Shown here: piece after piece, positions 1 through 7,546 of the stretch
Numbering within the stretch: the first letter of the stretch is position 1
Layout of the letters: every line of letters starts with the position of its first letter
From: G965267605 sp965267605
GTDB lineage: Bacteria; Bacteroidota; Bacteroidia; Flavobacteriales_E; Vicingaceae
Assembly: GCA_965267605.1 (NCBI GenBank)
Contig: OZ254088.1
Coordinates: 2,542,001 to 2,606,000 of the forward strand
Direction: 5' to 3'
DNA: 64,000 bases
The notes under the pieces: generated by a model
The model's input: the letters and a program-made list of their open reading frames with translations, nothing else
Databases searched by the model: none
Told to the model about the DNA's origin: nothing
Program-made: the position numbers and the translations under genes

Positions 1-1121
1 CTAAGAGACTATTGGCTACCATTCTGGTATCCAACAACTTTATCAATGTGGGGATTGTTATTGTTTCTGCTTATGTGCTAGAGCATTTGTTCGAGTATCA
101 TGGAAACGCAACCCTAAGATTTGTGGTTGAGGTATTGACCGTAACCCTGATCCTATTGATTATGGGAGAAGTAACACCTAAGATCTACGCAACAGAAAAG
201 AATCTACGACTGGCCAGGTTGATGGCGCTACCGCTGACTGTTGCAGAAAGGGTATTCCCAATCAACGTAATCAGTAAATTCCTCGTAAACGCTACATCAG
301 TAATAGACAAGCGCATCAAGAACCGTGTTGAAATCTCTGTGGATGACCTTTCCAACGCCCTTGATCTGGCAGAGGATATTGACCAGACAGACGATGAGCA
401 TAAGCTCCTGCAGGGCATCATCACCTTTGGAGACACCAGTGTTAAACAAGTAATGAAATCGCGATTGGATGTTGTTGCCATTGAAGAAAAAACCAGTTTT
501 CTGGAGGTGCTTAGTACGATAAGGGGGTGCGGATTTTCAAGAATTCCTGTTTACCGAGAGTCGTTTGATCATATTATGGGTGTGCTTTACATCAAGGACC
601 TATTGAGGTATGTGGACAAGGGGGATCACTTCCGTTGGCAAAAACTCATTCGCTCACCCTTCTTTGTTCCTGAACAAAAAAAGCTGGATGACCTACTGAG
701 GGAATTTCAACAGAGAAAAATACACCTGGCCGTTGTTGTAGATGAATACGGTGGCACCTCAGGTATCGTAACACTAGAAGACGTACTTGAAGAAATTGTG
801 GGTGAAATCACTGATGAATTTGACGAAGAAGACCTGATCTATTCTAAGGTTGACGATAAAACGTACATCTTCGAGGGGAAAACACCACTCACAGATCTTT
901 CAAGAATTCTCAATGTTAAGATGAGTGAGTTTGAGGAAAAACGAGGTGACAGTGATTCATTGGCTGGTTTCGTTATTGAGCTGGCAGGGAAGATTCCGTT
1001 GAAAGGTGAAAGAATAAAGTTTAACCAGTTCACGTTCACCATAGAAGCGGCAGACAAAAGAAGAGTTAAGAGCATCAAGGTTTCAATCGATGAAGAAGAG
1101 CAACAAGACGAGGATATTTAG
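1..1121 (+). CDS. gldE: GldE, CBS/CorC-type membrane protein (5' truncated)
   Basis: Inner-membrane protein of the DUF21-CBS-CorC_HlyC family, matching GldE, which works with GldD in gliding motility in Flavobacteriia. The frame is open to base 3 (K-R-L-L precede the first possible TTG start at 12), so the N-terminus lies outside the window. Seen here: the last DUF21 hydrophobic segments ending LLIMGEVTPK, a CBS pair containing VVVDEYGGTSGIVTLED, and a C-terminal CorC_HlyC domain in the last ~85 residues ending in an acidic tail. It overlaps gldD by 32 bases, so the two are probably co-translated. A second member of the same family lies at 46021-47286; the gldD neighbour is what identifies this one as GldE. 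Confidence 0.9.
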   Translation, partial: KRLLATILVSNNFINVGIVIVSAYVLEHLFEYHGNATLRFVVEVLTVTLILLIMGEVTPKIYATEKNLRLARLMALPLTVAERVFPINVISKFLVNATSVIDKRIKNRVEISVDDLSNALDLAEDIDQTDDEHKLLQGIITFGDTSVKQVMKSRLDVVAIEEKTSFLEVLSTIRGCGFSRIPVYRESFDHIMGVLYIKDLLRYVDKGDHFRWQKLIRSPFFVPEQKKLDDLLREFQQRKIHLAVVVDEYGGTSGIVTLEDVLEEIVGEITDEFDEEDLIYSKVDDKTYIFEGKTPLTDLSRILNVKMSEFEEKRGDSDSLAGFVIELAGKIPLKGERIKFNQFTFTIEAADKRRVKSIKVSIDEEEQQDEDI

Positions 1122-1686
1122 CCTGGGAATCATTTCAGTGCTATTGGTCTCTTGCGGTGAGGACGTGTATACACCTAAACCTACGGGGTACTTTCGCATC
1201 GAACTGCCTGAGAAGAACTATCTACTGTATGACGACAATTGCCCTTTCACGTTTGAGTCTCCAGCGTATTCCAGAATTGCAAAGCGGACCGATCCACAAA
1301 CCATTTGTTGGTTCAACGTAGAGTATCCCAAATGCAATGCGGTACTCTACTGCAGTTATAAGCCGGTGGAAGGTAACATAGATGAATTACTGGCAGATTC
1401 GAGGACATTGGTTCAAAAACACATCGTTAAGGCTACGGATATTAAGGAGAACCGAATCGAGAACGATTCAGCCCACGTTTATGGCTTGTTAACGGAAATC
1501 AGAGGAAGCGTTGCATCTCCGATCCAGTTTCATCTTACGGATAGCACCAGGCACTTCCTAAGGGCATCGCTGTATTTTAATAACAAACCTAATCCAGATT
1601 CACTGGCCCCTGTACTCGCGTTCATCCAATCCGATATTGAACACATGATTGAGACCTTTAAATGGAAGGGATCAGCTGCGCCTTAA
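1090..1686 (+). CDS. gldD: GldD gliding motility lipoprotein
   Basis: Lipoprotein of 198 residues matching GldD, an envelope protein needed for gliding in flavobacteria. The N-terminus has a basic start, a hydrophobic stretch and a lipobox LLVSC with the acylated Cys at about residue 22. Downstream are GldD-typical blocks such as PTGYFRIELPEKNY near residue 31 and WFNVEYPKCNAVLYCSY near residue 75. The ATG start lies 32 bases inside gldE. Its 3' end overlaps the convergent heme A synthase gene by 15 bases, leaving no room for an intergenic terminator. Confidence 0.92.
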   Translation: MKKSNKTRIFSLGIISVLLVSCGEDVYTPKPTGYFRIELPEKNYLLYDDNCPFTFESPAYSRIAKRTDPQTICWFNVEYPKCNAVLYCSYKPVEGNIDELLADSRTLVQKHIVKATDIKENRIENDSAHVYGLLTEIRGSVASPIQFHLTDSTRHFLRASLYFNNKPNPDSLAPVLAFIQSDIEHMIETFKWKGSAAP

Positions 1687-2670
1687 TCTGAAGGCGAGAG
1701 AGGTTACTGCACTAAACAACAAGGCAGAGAATACAAGATGTACCGGTTGCAAATAAGGTGGTATAGCGAAATACGCCATTCCAACACCACTCCCTATTGC
1801 AATCAGGGTAATGATCGTTGAACGAATCGTAATCGTTCGGGCAATGGCCCTTCTGGATCGTTTATAGATATTCCAGCATGACCAAAGGATCAAACCTCCT
1901 ACAAGCACTGAATAGGTTCTGTGGATATAAAACAACCAATCCATGGCATCGATCATTCCTGCCCTTTCCATTCCCTGAGCTATAAATGTATCTATCTGCT
2001 CTCTTACCTGTGTGCCCAAAACAATCTGTGAGGTTAAAAGCAATATGGCAGTCCATATCCACCCTCGTCCACGTCCCGCAGGAAGTATCACTTCTTCTTT
2101 ATCCCAAGTTCTCATCCACACCAGAGCGCCTATAATAACAAATGCGACCAGCATGTGCATGGTTATCTTGTAAGGTGCCAAAACCGATTCCACTACCACA
2201 GCACCCAACCATCCCTCAAACCCAATGAGGATGAGTACCCCAATAGAGGTCATAACAGCTTTACCTCGGTTCTCCGCACGGAAGGATCCAATAACCATAA
2301 GCAGACAACTGAATCCCAACAAGGCACCTACCAGACGGTTAACATATTCTGTGTAGGTGTGCAGCACATTATACTCTGCATAGGTATGATCCTCGAACAA
2401 TTCCCAATTCCCCAGATTCAGTTCATCTGATGCACTAAAGGTCTTTATGGCTTTATACAATCTGCCATCGTGCAGGATCATTTGTCCTTTGTTATACTTG
2501 ATAGGTTGCCACTGTAATTCGCTGATATCTGTTGGTGGGATGTACTGGCCAAAACACTTCGGCCAATCCGGACACCCCATTCCAGAACCAGACATGCGCA
2601 CTACACCACCTGCCACTATCACCAGCATAGCTAGCACGTATGTAGAATTGACAAAGAATCGAAACATCAC
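1672..2670 (-). CDS. ctaA: Heme A synthase, COX15/CtaA family
   Basis: Membrane enzyme that oxidises the C8 methyl group of heme O to make heme A for cytochrome aa3-type oxidases. The protein has 332 residues and about eight hydrophobic segments. Family signs are the N-terminal GGVVRMSGSGMGCPDWPKC block, and histidines in membrane segments (VLHTYTEYVNRLVG, KITMHMLVAF, FYIHRTYSVLVGG, LQPVHLVFSALLF) that probably ligate heme. Residues 45-95 form a soluble loop with two Trp-rich stretches. Its ATG overlaps the stop of the upstream beta-barrel gene, so it is the last gene of a three-gene minus-strand operon. The 3' end overlaps gldD. Confidence 0.9.
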   Translation of the reverse strand: MMFRFFVNSTYVLAMLVIVAGGVVRMSGSGMGCPDWPKCFGQYIPPTDISELQWQPIKYNKGQMILHDGRLYKAIKTFSASDELNLGNWELFEDHTYAEYNVLHTYTEYVNRLVGALLGFSCLLMVIGSFRAENRGKAVMTSIGVLILIGFEGWLGAVVVESVLAPYKITMHMLVAFVIIGALVWMRTWDKEEVILPAGRGRGWIWTAILLLTSQIVLGTQVREQIDTFIAQGMERAGMIDAMDWLFYIHRTYSVLVGGLILWSCWNIYKRSRRAIARTITIRSTIITLIAIGSGVGMAYFAIPPYLQPVHLVFSALLFSAVTSLAFRLRRS

Positions 2671-3242
2671 TTCAACTTAAACTGCACACCTACCTGATTG
2701 AAAATGAAGCCATCATTCCAGTTCAAAGATTTCCCGAAATGCGCCCATCCATCTAATCTATCGCTCATAGAGTAATGCCATTGCGTTCGAAAATACAACC
2801 AGGCGTTCTCGGACAACACATAATTAACTCCCGCACCAACCGGAAAGTTAAAGTCAACGTTGGCACTGCTATTGTTGGTCTTTGACCATGTATCGCCAAT
2901 ACCTGCAGATACCTCTGGTATCAGTTGCCCCTGGTCATTGAATCTCCGAACAAACACGAGACTCATATCTACAAGACTGGTCTCAAAACTGGTATATAGC
3001 CCATAGTAATCAATAACACCATGATTTACTGCAACACGAACACCCCAGTGGTCAACAGGATTGGAAGTGAAGTTAAGTCCTACTGAAGGGTGAACCCCTC
3101 CCAGCGTAAAGGTCTCATTGGCATAATCTCCATTGTAGGCCACCCATCCAATGCCAGCGCCAGCAGAGTACCTACCAGTTTGGGCATAAAAAAAATCTGC
3201 AACCAAAAGCAGGCTGCAGATTCCTATAATTCTTAGTGTCAC
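2667..3242 (-). CDS. Outer-membrane beta-barrel protein (porin-like)
   Basis: Protein of 191 residues with a signal peptide (about residues 1-20, ending FFYAQ) followed by alternating hydrophobic/polar strands with many Gly and aromatic residues, ending in VGVQFKLK, as in small Bacteroidota beta-barrels. The GTG start at 3242 is 3 bases after the stop of the HMA lipoprotein gene, and its stop overlaps the heme A synthase start, so it is the middle gene of an operon. The specific cargo is not visible from sequence; the neighbours suggest envelope metal or heme-oxidase biology, which is inference. Confidence 0.75.
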   Translation of the reverse strand: MTLRIIGICSLLLVADFFYAQTGRYSAGAGIGWVAYNGDYANETFTLGGVHPSVGLNFTSNPVDHWGVRVAVNHGVIDYYGLYTSFETSLVDMSLVFVRRFNDQGQLIPEVSAGIGDTWSKTNNSSANVDFNFPVGAGVNYVLSENAWLYFRTQWHYSMSDRLDGWAHFGKSLNWNDGFIFNQVGVQFKLK

Positions 3243-3245
3243 TTT

Positions 3246-3731
3246 CTAGAAAATATTCACAAGGTATGTCGCTACCTGTGGCACCGTAAATGAAGGTACC
3301 AATTGCGTTGTTGCTTCCGCAACATCATCATCCTCTTCTTCGATCTCTACTTCCTCCTGTGGTTGATCAGCACCAAGTTGTTTCACCTTGTACTGTCCAT
3401 CATTCATATCCGAAATGGTAGAAATGATGTCTTTAGCCGCAATGGAATTGTTATCAAAGCTGATCTCTGCCTTGCCTTCTTCAAAGTGAACAACGCAGGA
3501 AGCAATTCCTGACATGTCGCTTACCTTTTCCTCAATAGCCTTAGCACATCCCACTGAACATACCATGCCCTCAATGCCAAGGTTGAGCGTTTCATTGGCT
3601 GCCACAGTAATACTTTCTGTATGATCTCCATGATCGTGATCATGATCGTGACCATCGTGATCAGAGTGATCTTCACCTCCGCAACCCATCATAAGTGCTG
3701 CAGAAACGAAAATAAAAGCCAGTTTTTTCAT
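3246..3731 (-). CDS. His-rich lipoprotein with heavy-metal-associated (HMA) domain
   Basis: Predicted lipoprotein of 161 residues. The lipobox is ALMMGC (Cys17), followed by a His/Asp-rich segment at residues 21-37 with repeated HD and HDH. An HMA fold follows at about residues 42-118 with the metal motif GMVCSVGC (Cys58 and Cys62), a CxxxC variant of the usual CxxC. An acidic stretch (EEVEIEEEDDD) and a hydrophobic tail end the protein. The start at 3731 is preferred because it begins the signal peptide and follows a promoter; the frame extends upstream only by using 3776. Likely a periplasm-facing copper or other soft-metal carrier; its operon with heme A synthase points to cytochrome oxidase copper, which is inference. 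Confidence 0.82.
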   Translation of the reverse strand: MKKLAFIFVSAALMMGCGGEDHSDHDGHDHDHDHGDHTESITVAANETLNLGIEGMVCSVGCAKAIEEKVSDMSGIASCVVHFEEGKAEISFDNNSIAAKDIISTISDMNDGQYKVKQLGADQPQEEVEIEEEDDDVAEATTQLVPSFTVPQVATYLVNIF

Positions 3732-4698
3732 GTCGCTTATTTTAGCCAAAAATAGCCGTTTGGCTGAACATAACAAATACCCCTCGGACCCGAACTTGTT
3801 AAAGAATCATAAAACCCTTCTTAAGTGGGCGATTCTGATCTTCCTGTCTATTGTCTGGGGAAGCTCTTATATACTGATGAAGAGGGGGTTACGTACATTC
3901 TCGTACGACCAGATGGCAGCTTTACGGCTCGTATGGGCTGGCCTTATTCTTCTACCCCTGTTTATACGTGCATTGCGCACGGTAGAAAAGAAAGACTACC
4001 TGCCGTTGGCGATAGTTGGGCTGTTTGGCAATGGAATACCCGCATTTCTCTTCGCGATGGCACAAATTGTTGTTCCAAGTAGCTTATCCGGGATGCTGAA
4101 CTCGCTTACCCCGTTGTTCAGTGTGCTCATTGGCTTAATCGCGTTTCGAATGAAGACCACCTGGCAACAATTGGCAGGCGTACTGATTGGCGTAGGTGGT
4201 ACCGCTGTTCTGTTGCAGAGTGGCGTGGAAACCACCTTAGATCCTAAGTTGATCTCCTATTGTCTATTGGTAGTAGCAGGCACACTCTGCTATGGCATTA
4301 GTGTAAATTTCATAAGGTTTAGGTTAGCGTACATGCCTTCAGCAAACATCACTTCGGTATCGTTTGGTTTTCTTCTGTTACCGGCCATCACTATCGCAAC
4401 CATCACATGGACCAATGGCGAAGACCCGATGGCGTCATCTACATTCTTGACAGACCTTGGATTTGTATCCTTACTTGGTATACTAGGAACAGGTCTAGCA
4501 GTTCTGATTTTCAACTACTTATTAAAAATATCCTCCCTCTTGTTTGCCACCTCTGTGACCTATATCATGCCAATTATAGCCATCCTATGGGGTGTATTGG
4601 ATGGGGAGGCCTTCGGAATACTGGATGCGGTAGGTATTCTGGTTATACTATTTGGTGTATTTTTGATCAACCGTTTCAAACCTGAGGGTAGAACGTAG
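3730..4698 (+). CDS. EamA/DMT-family transporter
   Basis: Drug/metabolite-transporter superfamily protein with ten hydrophobic segments in two EamA repeats. The first repeat begins LKWAILIFLSIVWGSSYILMKRGL and the second begins near CLLVVAGTLCYGISVNF. The substrate is not predictable. The ATG at 3730 overlaps the divergent lipoprotein start (CATG) and gives an unusually polar 30-residue lead; a TTG at 3796 would start just before the first membrane helix and may be the true start. Ends IGILVILFGVFLINRF, normal for the family. Confidence 0.82.
   Translation: MSLILAKNSRLAEHNKYPSDPNLLKNHKTLLKWAILIFLSIVWGSSYILMKRGLRTFSYDQMAALRLVWAGLILLPLFIRALRTVEKKDYLPLAIVGLFGNGIPAFLFAMAQIVVPSSLSGMLNSLTPLFSVLIGLIAFRMKTTWQQLAGVLIGVGGTAVLLQSGVETTLDPKLISYCLLVVAGTLCYGISVNFIRFRLAYMPSANITSVSFGFLLLPAITIATITWTNGEDPMASSTFLTDLGFVSLLGILGTGLAVLIFNYLLKISSLLFATSVTYIMPIIAILWGVLDGEAFGILDAVGILVILFGVFLINRFKPEGRT
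3747..3777 (-). promoter_or_regulatory. Promoter of the HMA lipoprotein-ctaA operon
   Basis: On the minus strand TTTG (3777-3774) and TATTTTTG (3754-3747) are separated by exactly 19 bases, matching the Bacteroidota primary-sigma consensus TTTG-N19-TAnnTTTG. The start codon lies at 3731, giving a leader of roughly 10 bases. Confidence 0.75.
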
Positions 4699-4773
4699 TC
4701 AGCTGGTTGAATTACAGCACTTTATATAAGCTGAAAAATTAGCTCAACCTCCCCTTTTTATTAAAGAAATTAT

Positions 4774-4781
4774 TATCTTCG
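4774..4781 (+). promoter_or_regulatory. -7 element of rplU promoter
   Basis: TATCTTCG followed by CAGCCC, 21 bases before the rplU start, fits the TAnnTTYG -7 box seen at several genes in this window. No clear -33 TTTG is present. Confidence 0.5.
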
Positions 4782-4802
4782 CAGCCCTTAAATGCAGAAA
4801 TA

Positions 4803-5369
4803 ATGTATGCAATTGTAGAGATAGCAGGTCAGCAATTCAAGGTCGAGAAGAACCAGGAGATCTTCGTTCACAGATTGGATGCTAAAGAAGGAGACAAGGT
4901 TGAATTCGATGATGTTTACCTTATCGACAACAACGGAAAAGTTCTTGTTGGAGAGCCTGTAGTTAACGGTGCACTTGTAACAGCTAAGGTGATGGAACAC
5001 CTTAAAGGCGACAAGGTGATCGTTTTCAAGAAGAAAAGAAGAAAAGGTTATGCTGTGAAGAATGGTCACAGACAGTACCTTACAAAGATTCAAATAGACG
5101 ACATTAAGGAAAGCGGTGCTAAGAAGAAAGCTGCTCCTAAGAAGGCTGAAGCTAAAGCGGAAGAAGCTCCGAAGGCTAAAGCTGAGAAGGCAGCTCCTAA
5201 AGCAGAAGCTAAGCCGGCTAAGGAGGCGAAACCAGCGAAGGAAGAAAAGTCAGCTGGAGACCTTAGTTCAATGACTGTCGCTGAATTGAAAGCATTAGCT
5301 AAAGAGCAAGGTGTTTCAGGATATTCTTCTATGAAGAAGGCTGACCTGATCGAAGCACTTAGCAAGTAA
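4803..5369 (+). CDS. rplU: 50S ribosomal protein L21 with Lys/Ala linker and Rho-N-like tail
   Basis: Large-subunit ribosomal protein L21. Residues 1-101 are the standard L21 fold (MYAIVEIAGQQFKV; the KKKRRKGYAVKNGHRQYLT rRNA-binding block near residue 77). Unlike the ~103-residue E. coli protein it continues for about 85 residues: a low-complexity Ala/Lys/Glu linker (about 107-150) and a final 35-residue domain MTVAELKALAKEQGVSGYSS..KKADLIEAL that resembles the Rho N-terminal/SAP helical nucleic-acid-binding fold. Followed by rpmA after 22 bases, the usual L21-L27 operon. Confidence 0.95.
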   Translation: MYAIVEIAGQQFKVEKNQEIFVHRLDAKEGDKVEFDDVYLIDNNGKVLVGEPVVNGALVTAKVMEHLKGDKVIVFKKKRRKGYAVKNGHRQYLTKIQIDDIKESGAKKKAAPKKAEAKAEEAPKAKAEKAAPKAEAKPAKEAKPAKEEKSAGDLSSMTVAELKALAKEQGVSGYSSMKKADLIEALSK

Positions 5370-5391
5370 GAAGAAGTAATACCGAGAAACC

Positions 5392-5646
5392 ATGGCACAC
5401 AAAAAAGGAGCTGGTAGTTCGAAAAACGGAAGAGAGTCGCACAGTAAGCGACTTGGTATCAAAATTTTTGGTGGTGAAAACTGCATCGCAGGTAACATCA
5501 TCGTAAGGCAAAGAGGCACTAAACACCATCCAGGTGATAACGTAGGTATAGGGAAAGACCATACGCTGTATGCACTTACTGACGGTGTTGTAAGTTTCCG
5601 TAAGACAAGAAACAACAAATCGGTTGTATCAGTTATCAATGAGTAA
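5392..5646 (+). CDS. rpmA: 50S ribosomal protein L27
   Basis: Large-subunit protein L27, 84 residues, which reaches toward the peptidyl-transferase centre. It begins MAHKKGAGSSKNGRESHSKR with the conserved GSSKNGR, and contains GNIIVRQRGTKHHPGDNVGIG. There is no N-terminal cleavable extension of the Firmicutes type. Second gene of the rplU-rpmA operon, closed by the terminator at 5672. Confidence 0.97.
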   Translation: MAHKKGAGSSKNGRESHSKRLGIKIFGGENCIAGNIIVRQRGTKHHPGDNVGIGKDHTLYALTDGVVSFRKTRNNKSVVSVINE

Positions 5647-5671
5647 CCGGTAACGATATTGTGAAACGAAA

Positions 5672-5704
5672 AATCCTGTATCGTTGATACGGGATTTTTT
5701 ATTT
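5672..5704 (+). terminator. Rho-independent terminator after rpmA
   Basis: An 11-base-pair stem (5672-5682 with 5686-5696, one G-U pair) with a 3-base loop GTT runs straight into a T-rich tract. It separates the ribosomal operon from serS. Confidence 0.9.
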
Positions 5705-5727
5705 TAAGACTATCTAAGAAGCGAAGG

Positions 5728-6999
5728 ATGCTGACAGTTAACAGAATTATTGACAACCATGATGAAGTGATCACACTTCTCAAAAAGAGAGGAGAAGACT
5801 TCACAGGTCAATTGAACAAAATCGTGGCTACCGACAAGAAGCGAAAGGCTACACAAGGTGAATTGGACGATCTGCTTGCTGAGTCCAACAAGATCTCGAA
5901 AGAGATTGGTGAGCTGTTCAAGTCGGGTAAGGCGGAAGAAGCTAACGCATTGAAGGATCGAAGCACTGTTATCAAGGGACAATCTTCTGAGTTAAAGGAG
6001 AAACTTAATGGACTTGAAAACGACCTCAGGACACAGCTATACAATGTTCCTAACATCCCTCATGAACTGGTGCCAGAAGGTAATGACGATACACAGAACG
6101 AGATCGTTAAAGAAAATGGGAAGCAGGTTAACCTGGGTGAGGGCGCGAAGCCTCACTGGGAGCTCACTGAGCAGTACAATCTCATCGATTTTGAACTCGG
6201 TGTTAAGATAACTGGCGCAGGGTTTCCGGTATACCGAGGTAAGGGTGCCAAACTTCAACGAGCCATTATCAATTTCTTTCTGGATAGTGCTGCATCAGCA
6301 GGTTACGAGGAAGTCATTCCACCCCTCGTAGTAAATGAAGCTAGCGGTTATGGCACTGGTCAACTGCCCGACAAAGAAGGACAGATGTATCACGTAACAG
6401 CTGAAGACCTTTATCTTATCCCTACGGCCGAAGTGCCGATCACAAACATCTATAGAGATGTGATTCTGGATTCAGGACAAATGCCGGTAAAAAACTGTGG
6501 GTATACACCTTGCTTCAGAAGAGAAGCAGGGTCTTATGGGAAAGATGTTCGTGGATTAAATCGACTCCATCAGTTTGATAAGGTGGAGATCGTGCAGGTA
6601 ACGCACCCAGATAAATCCTATGAAACATTGGATGCCATGGTTAGCTATGTTTCTGGATTGTTGGATCAACTGGACTTGCCTTATCGCATCGCCCGATTGT
6701 GTGGCGGTGACCTTGGGTTTACCTCCGCCCTCACCTACGATATGGAGGTATATTCCGCAGGGCAGGACAAATGGCTTGAAGTAAGTTCCATTAGCAACTT
6801 TGAATCATACCAGGCGAACAGATTGAAACTTAGGTACCGTGATGAAGAGAACAAACCTCAGTTAGCGCACACGTTGAATGGTAGTGCTCTTGCACTTCCT
6901 CGTATCATGGCATCACTTATTGAAAACAATCAGACAGCGGAAGGTATAAAGGTTCCTGACTGTTTGGTAAAATACACTGGCTTTGACATCATTAATTAA
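5728..6999 (+). CDS. serS: Seryl-tRNA synthetase
   Basis: Class II aminoacyl-tRNA synthetase that charges tRNA-Ser (and tRNA-Sec where present). At 423 residues it is normal length. Residues ~1-110 form the tRNA-binding antiparallel coiled coil. The catalytic core shows motif 2 FRREAGSYGKDVRGLNR near residue 263, the TAEVPITNIYRD substrate loop near 230, and motif 3 NGSALALPRIMASLIENNQ near residue 389. Starts 24 bases after the rpmA terminator. Its 3' end overlaps the following lipoprotein frame by 17 bases. Confidence 0.97.
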   Translation: MLTVNRIIDNHDEVITLLKKRGEDFTGQLNKIVATDKKRKATQGELDDLLAESNKISKEIGELFKSGKAEEANALKDRSTVIKGQSSELKEKLNGLENDLRTQLYNVPNIPHELVPEGNDDTQNEIVKENGKQVNLGEGAKPHWELTEQYNLIDFELGVKITGAGFPVYRGKGAKLQRAIINFFLDSAASAGYEEVIPPLVVNEASGYGTGQLPDKEGQMYHVTAEDLYLIPTAEVPITNIYRDVILDSGQMPVKNCGYTPCFRREAGSYGKDVRGLNRLHQFDKVEIVQVTHPDKSYETLDAMVSYVSGLLDQLDLPYRIARLCGGDLGFTSALTYDMEVYSAGQDKWLEVSSISNFESYQANRLKLRYRDEENKPQLAHTLNGSALALPRIMASLIENNQTAEGIKVPDCLVKYTGFDIIN

Positions 7000-7546
7000 A
7001 AGAACCATTCCTATTTGTGGGTTGTTGATTTTTCTGGCAGGCTGTGTCAATAACAAGGAGCACATTGCCAAAGTTGAATCGCTGAAGGAGATTCTTGGAA
7101 ACACGCAAGAGATCTTTGCTGAAGTGGATACAGCAAAGGTTGGTGAGATCAACAGGAAGATGGAAACGCAATTGTTATACATACAGAAGCATTACAGAGA
7201 TACTGTCAACAAGCCAGAGGCTATGCAGCTTGGAAATTATTACAACCTCAAAAAAGGGTTCCACCAATTTGTTTCACGACAGCAGGAATTCCGTGATGAA
7301 ATCGCTTACGGACAGGAACAGTTGGACAACATGATCATGGACCTGCAAAACGGGACCCTGCCCATCGATAGTTTTCCAAGGTATTATGAGATGGAAATGG
7401 AGAGTATTCTGGATTTGAACAAACGCGTGCAAAGTGCAACAAACGTGCTGAATTCCTCGTTTTCAAAGTACGAAACGCAAGGACCTGAAATTACTGAGAT
7501 CGTAGATCAATTGAAGCAACAGGCAGATAGCACAGCAAGTGAATGA
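6983..7546 (+). CDS. Putative lipoprotein, helical, unknown function
   Basis: Protein of 187 residues with a signal and lipobox IFLAGC (Cys21). The rest is predicted mostly alpha-helical and charged with no motif I recognise. The only usable start is a TTG at 6983 inside the serS 3' end, since no ATG precedes the signal peptide; translation may be coupled to serS. Its stop overlaps the ATG of the next TPR gene (ATGA), so lipoprotein and TPR protein are probably made together and may interact. Confidence 0.7.
   Translation: MTSLIKRTIPICGLLIFLAGCVNNKEHIAKVESLKEILGNTQEIFAEVDTAKVGEINRKMETQLLYIQKHYRDTVNKPEAMQLGNYYNLKKGFHQFVSRQQEFRDEIAYGQEQLDNMIMDLQNGTLPIDSFPRYYEMEMESILDLNKRVQSATNVLNSSFSKYETQGPEITEIVDQLKQQADSTASE

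Noticed and set aside
5316..5804. 162-residue open frame antisense to rplU-rpmA
   Set aside because: Spans two ribosomal genes and a terminator on the opposite strand; no coding signs.
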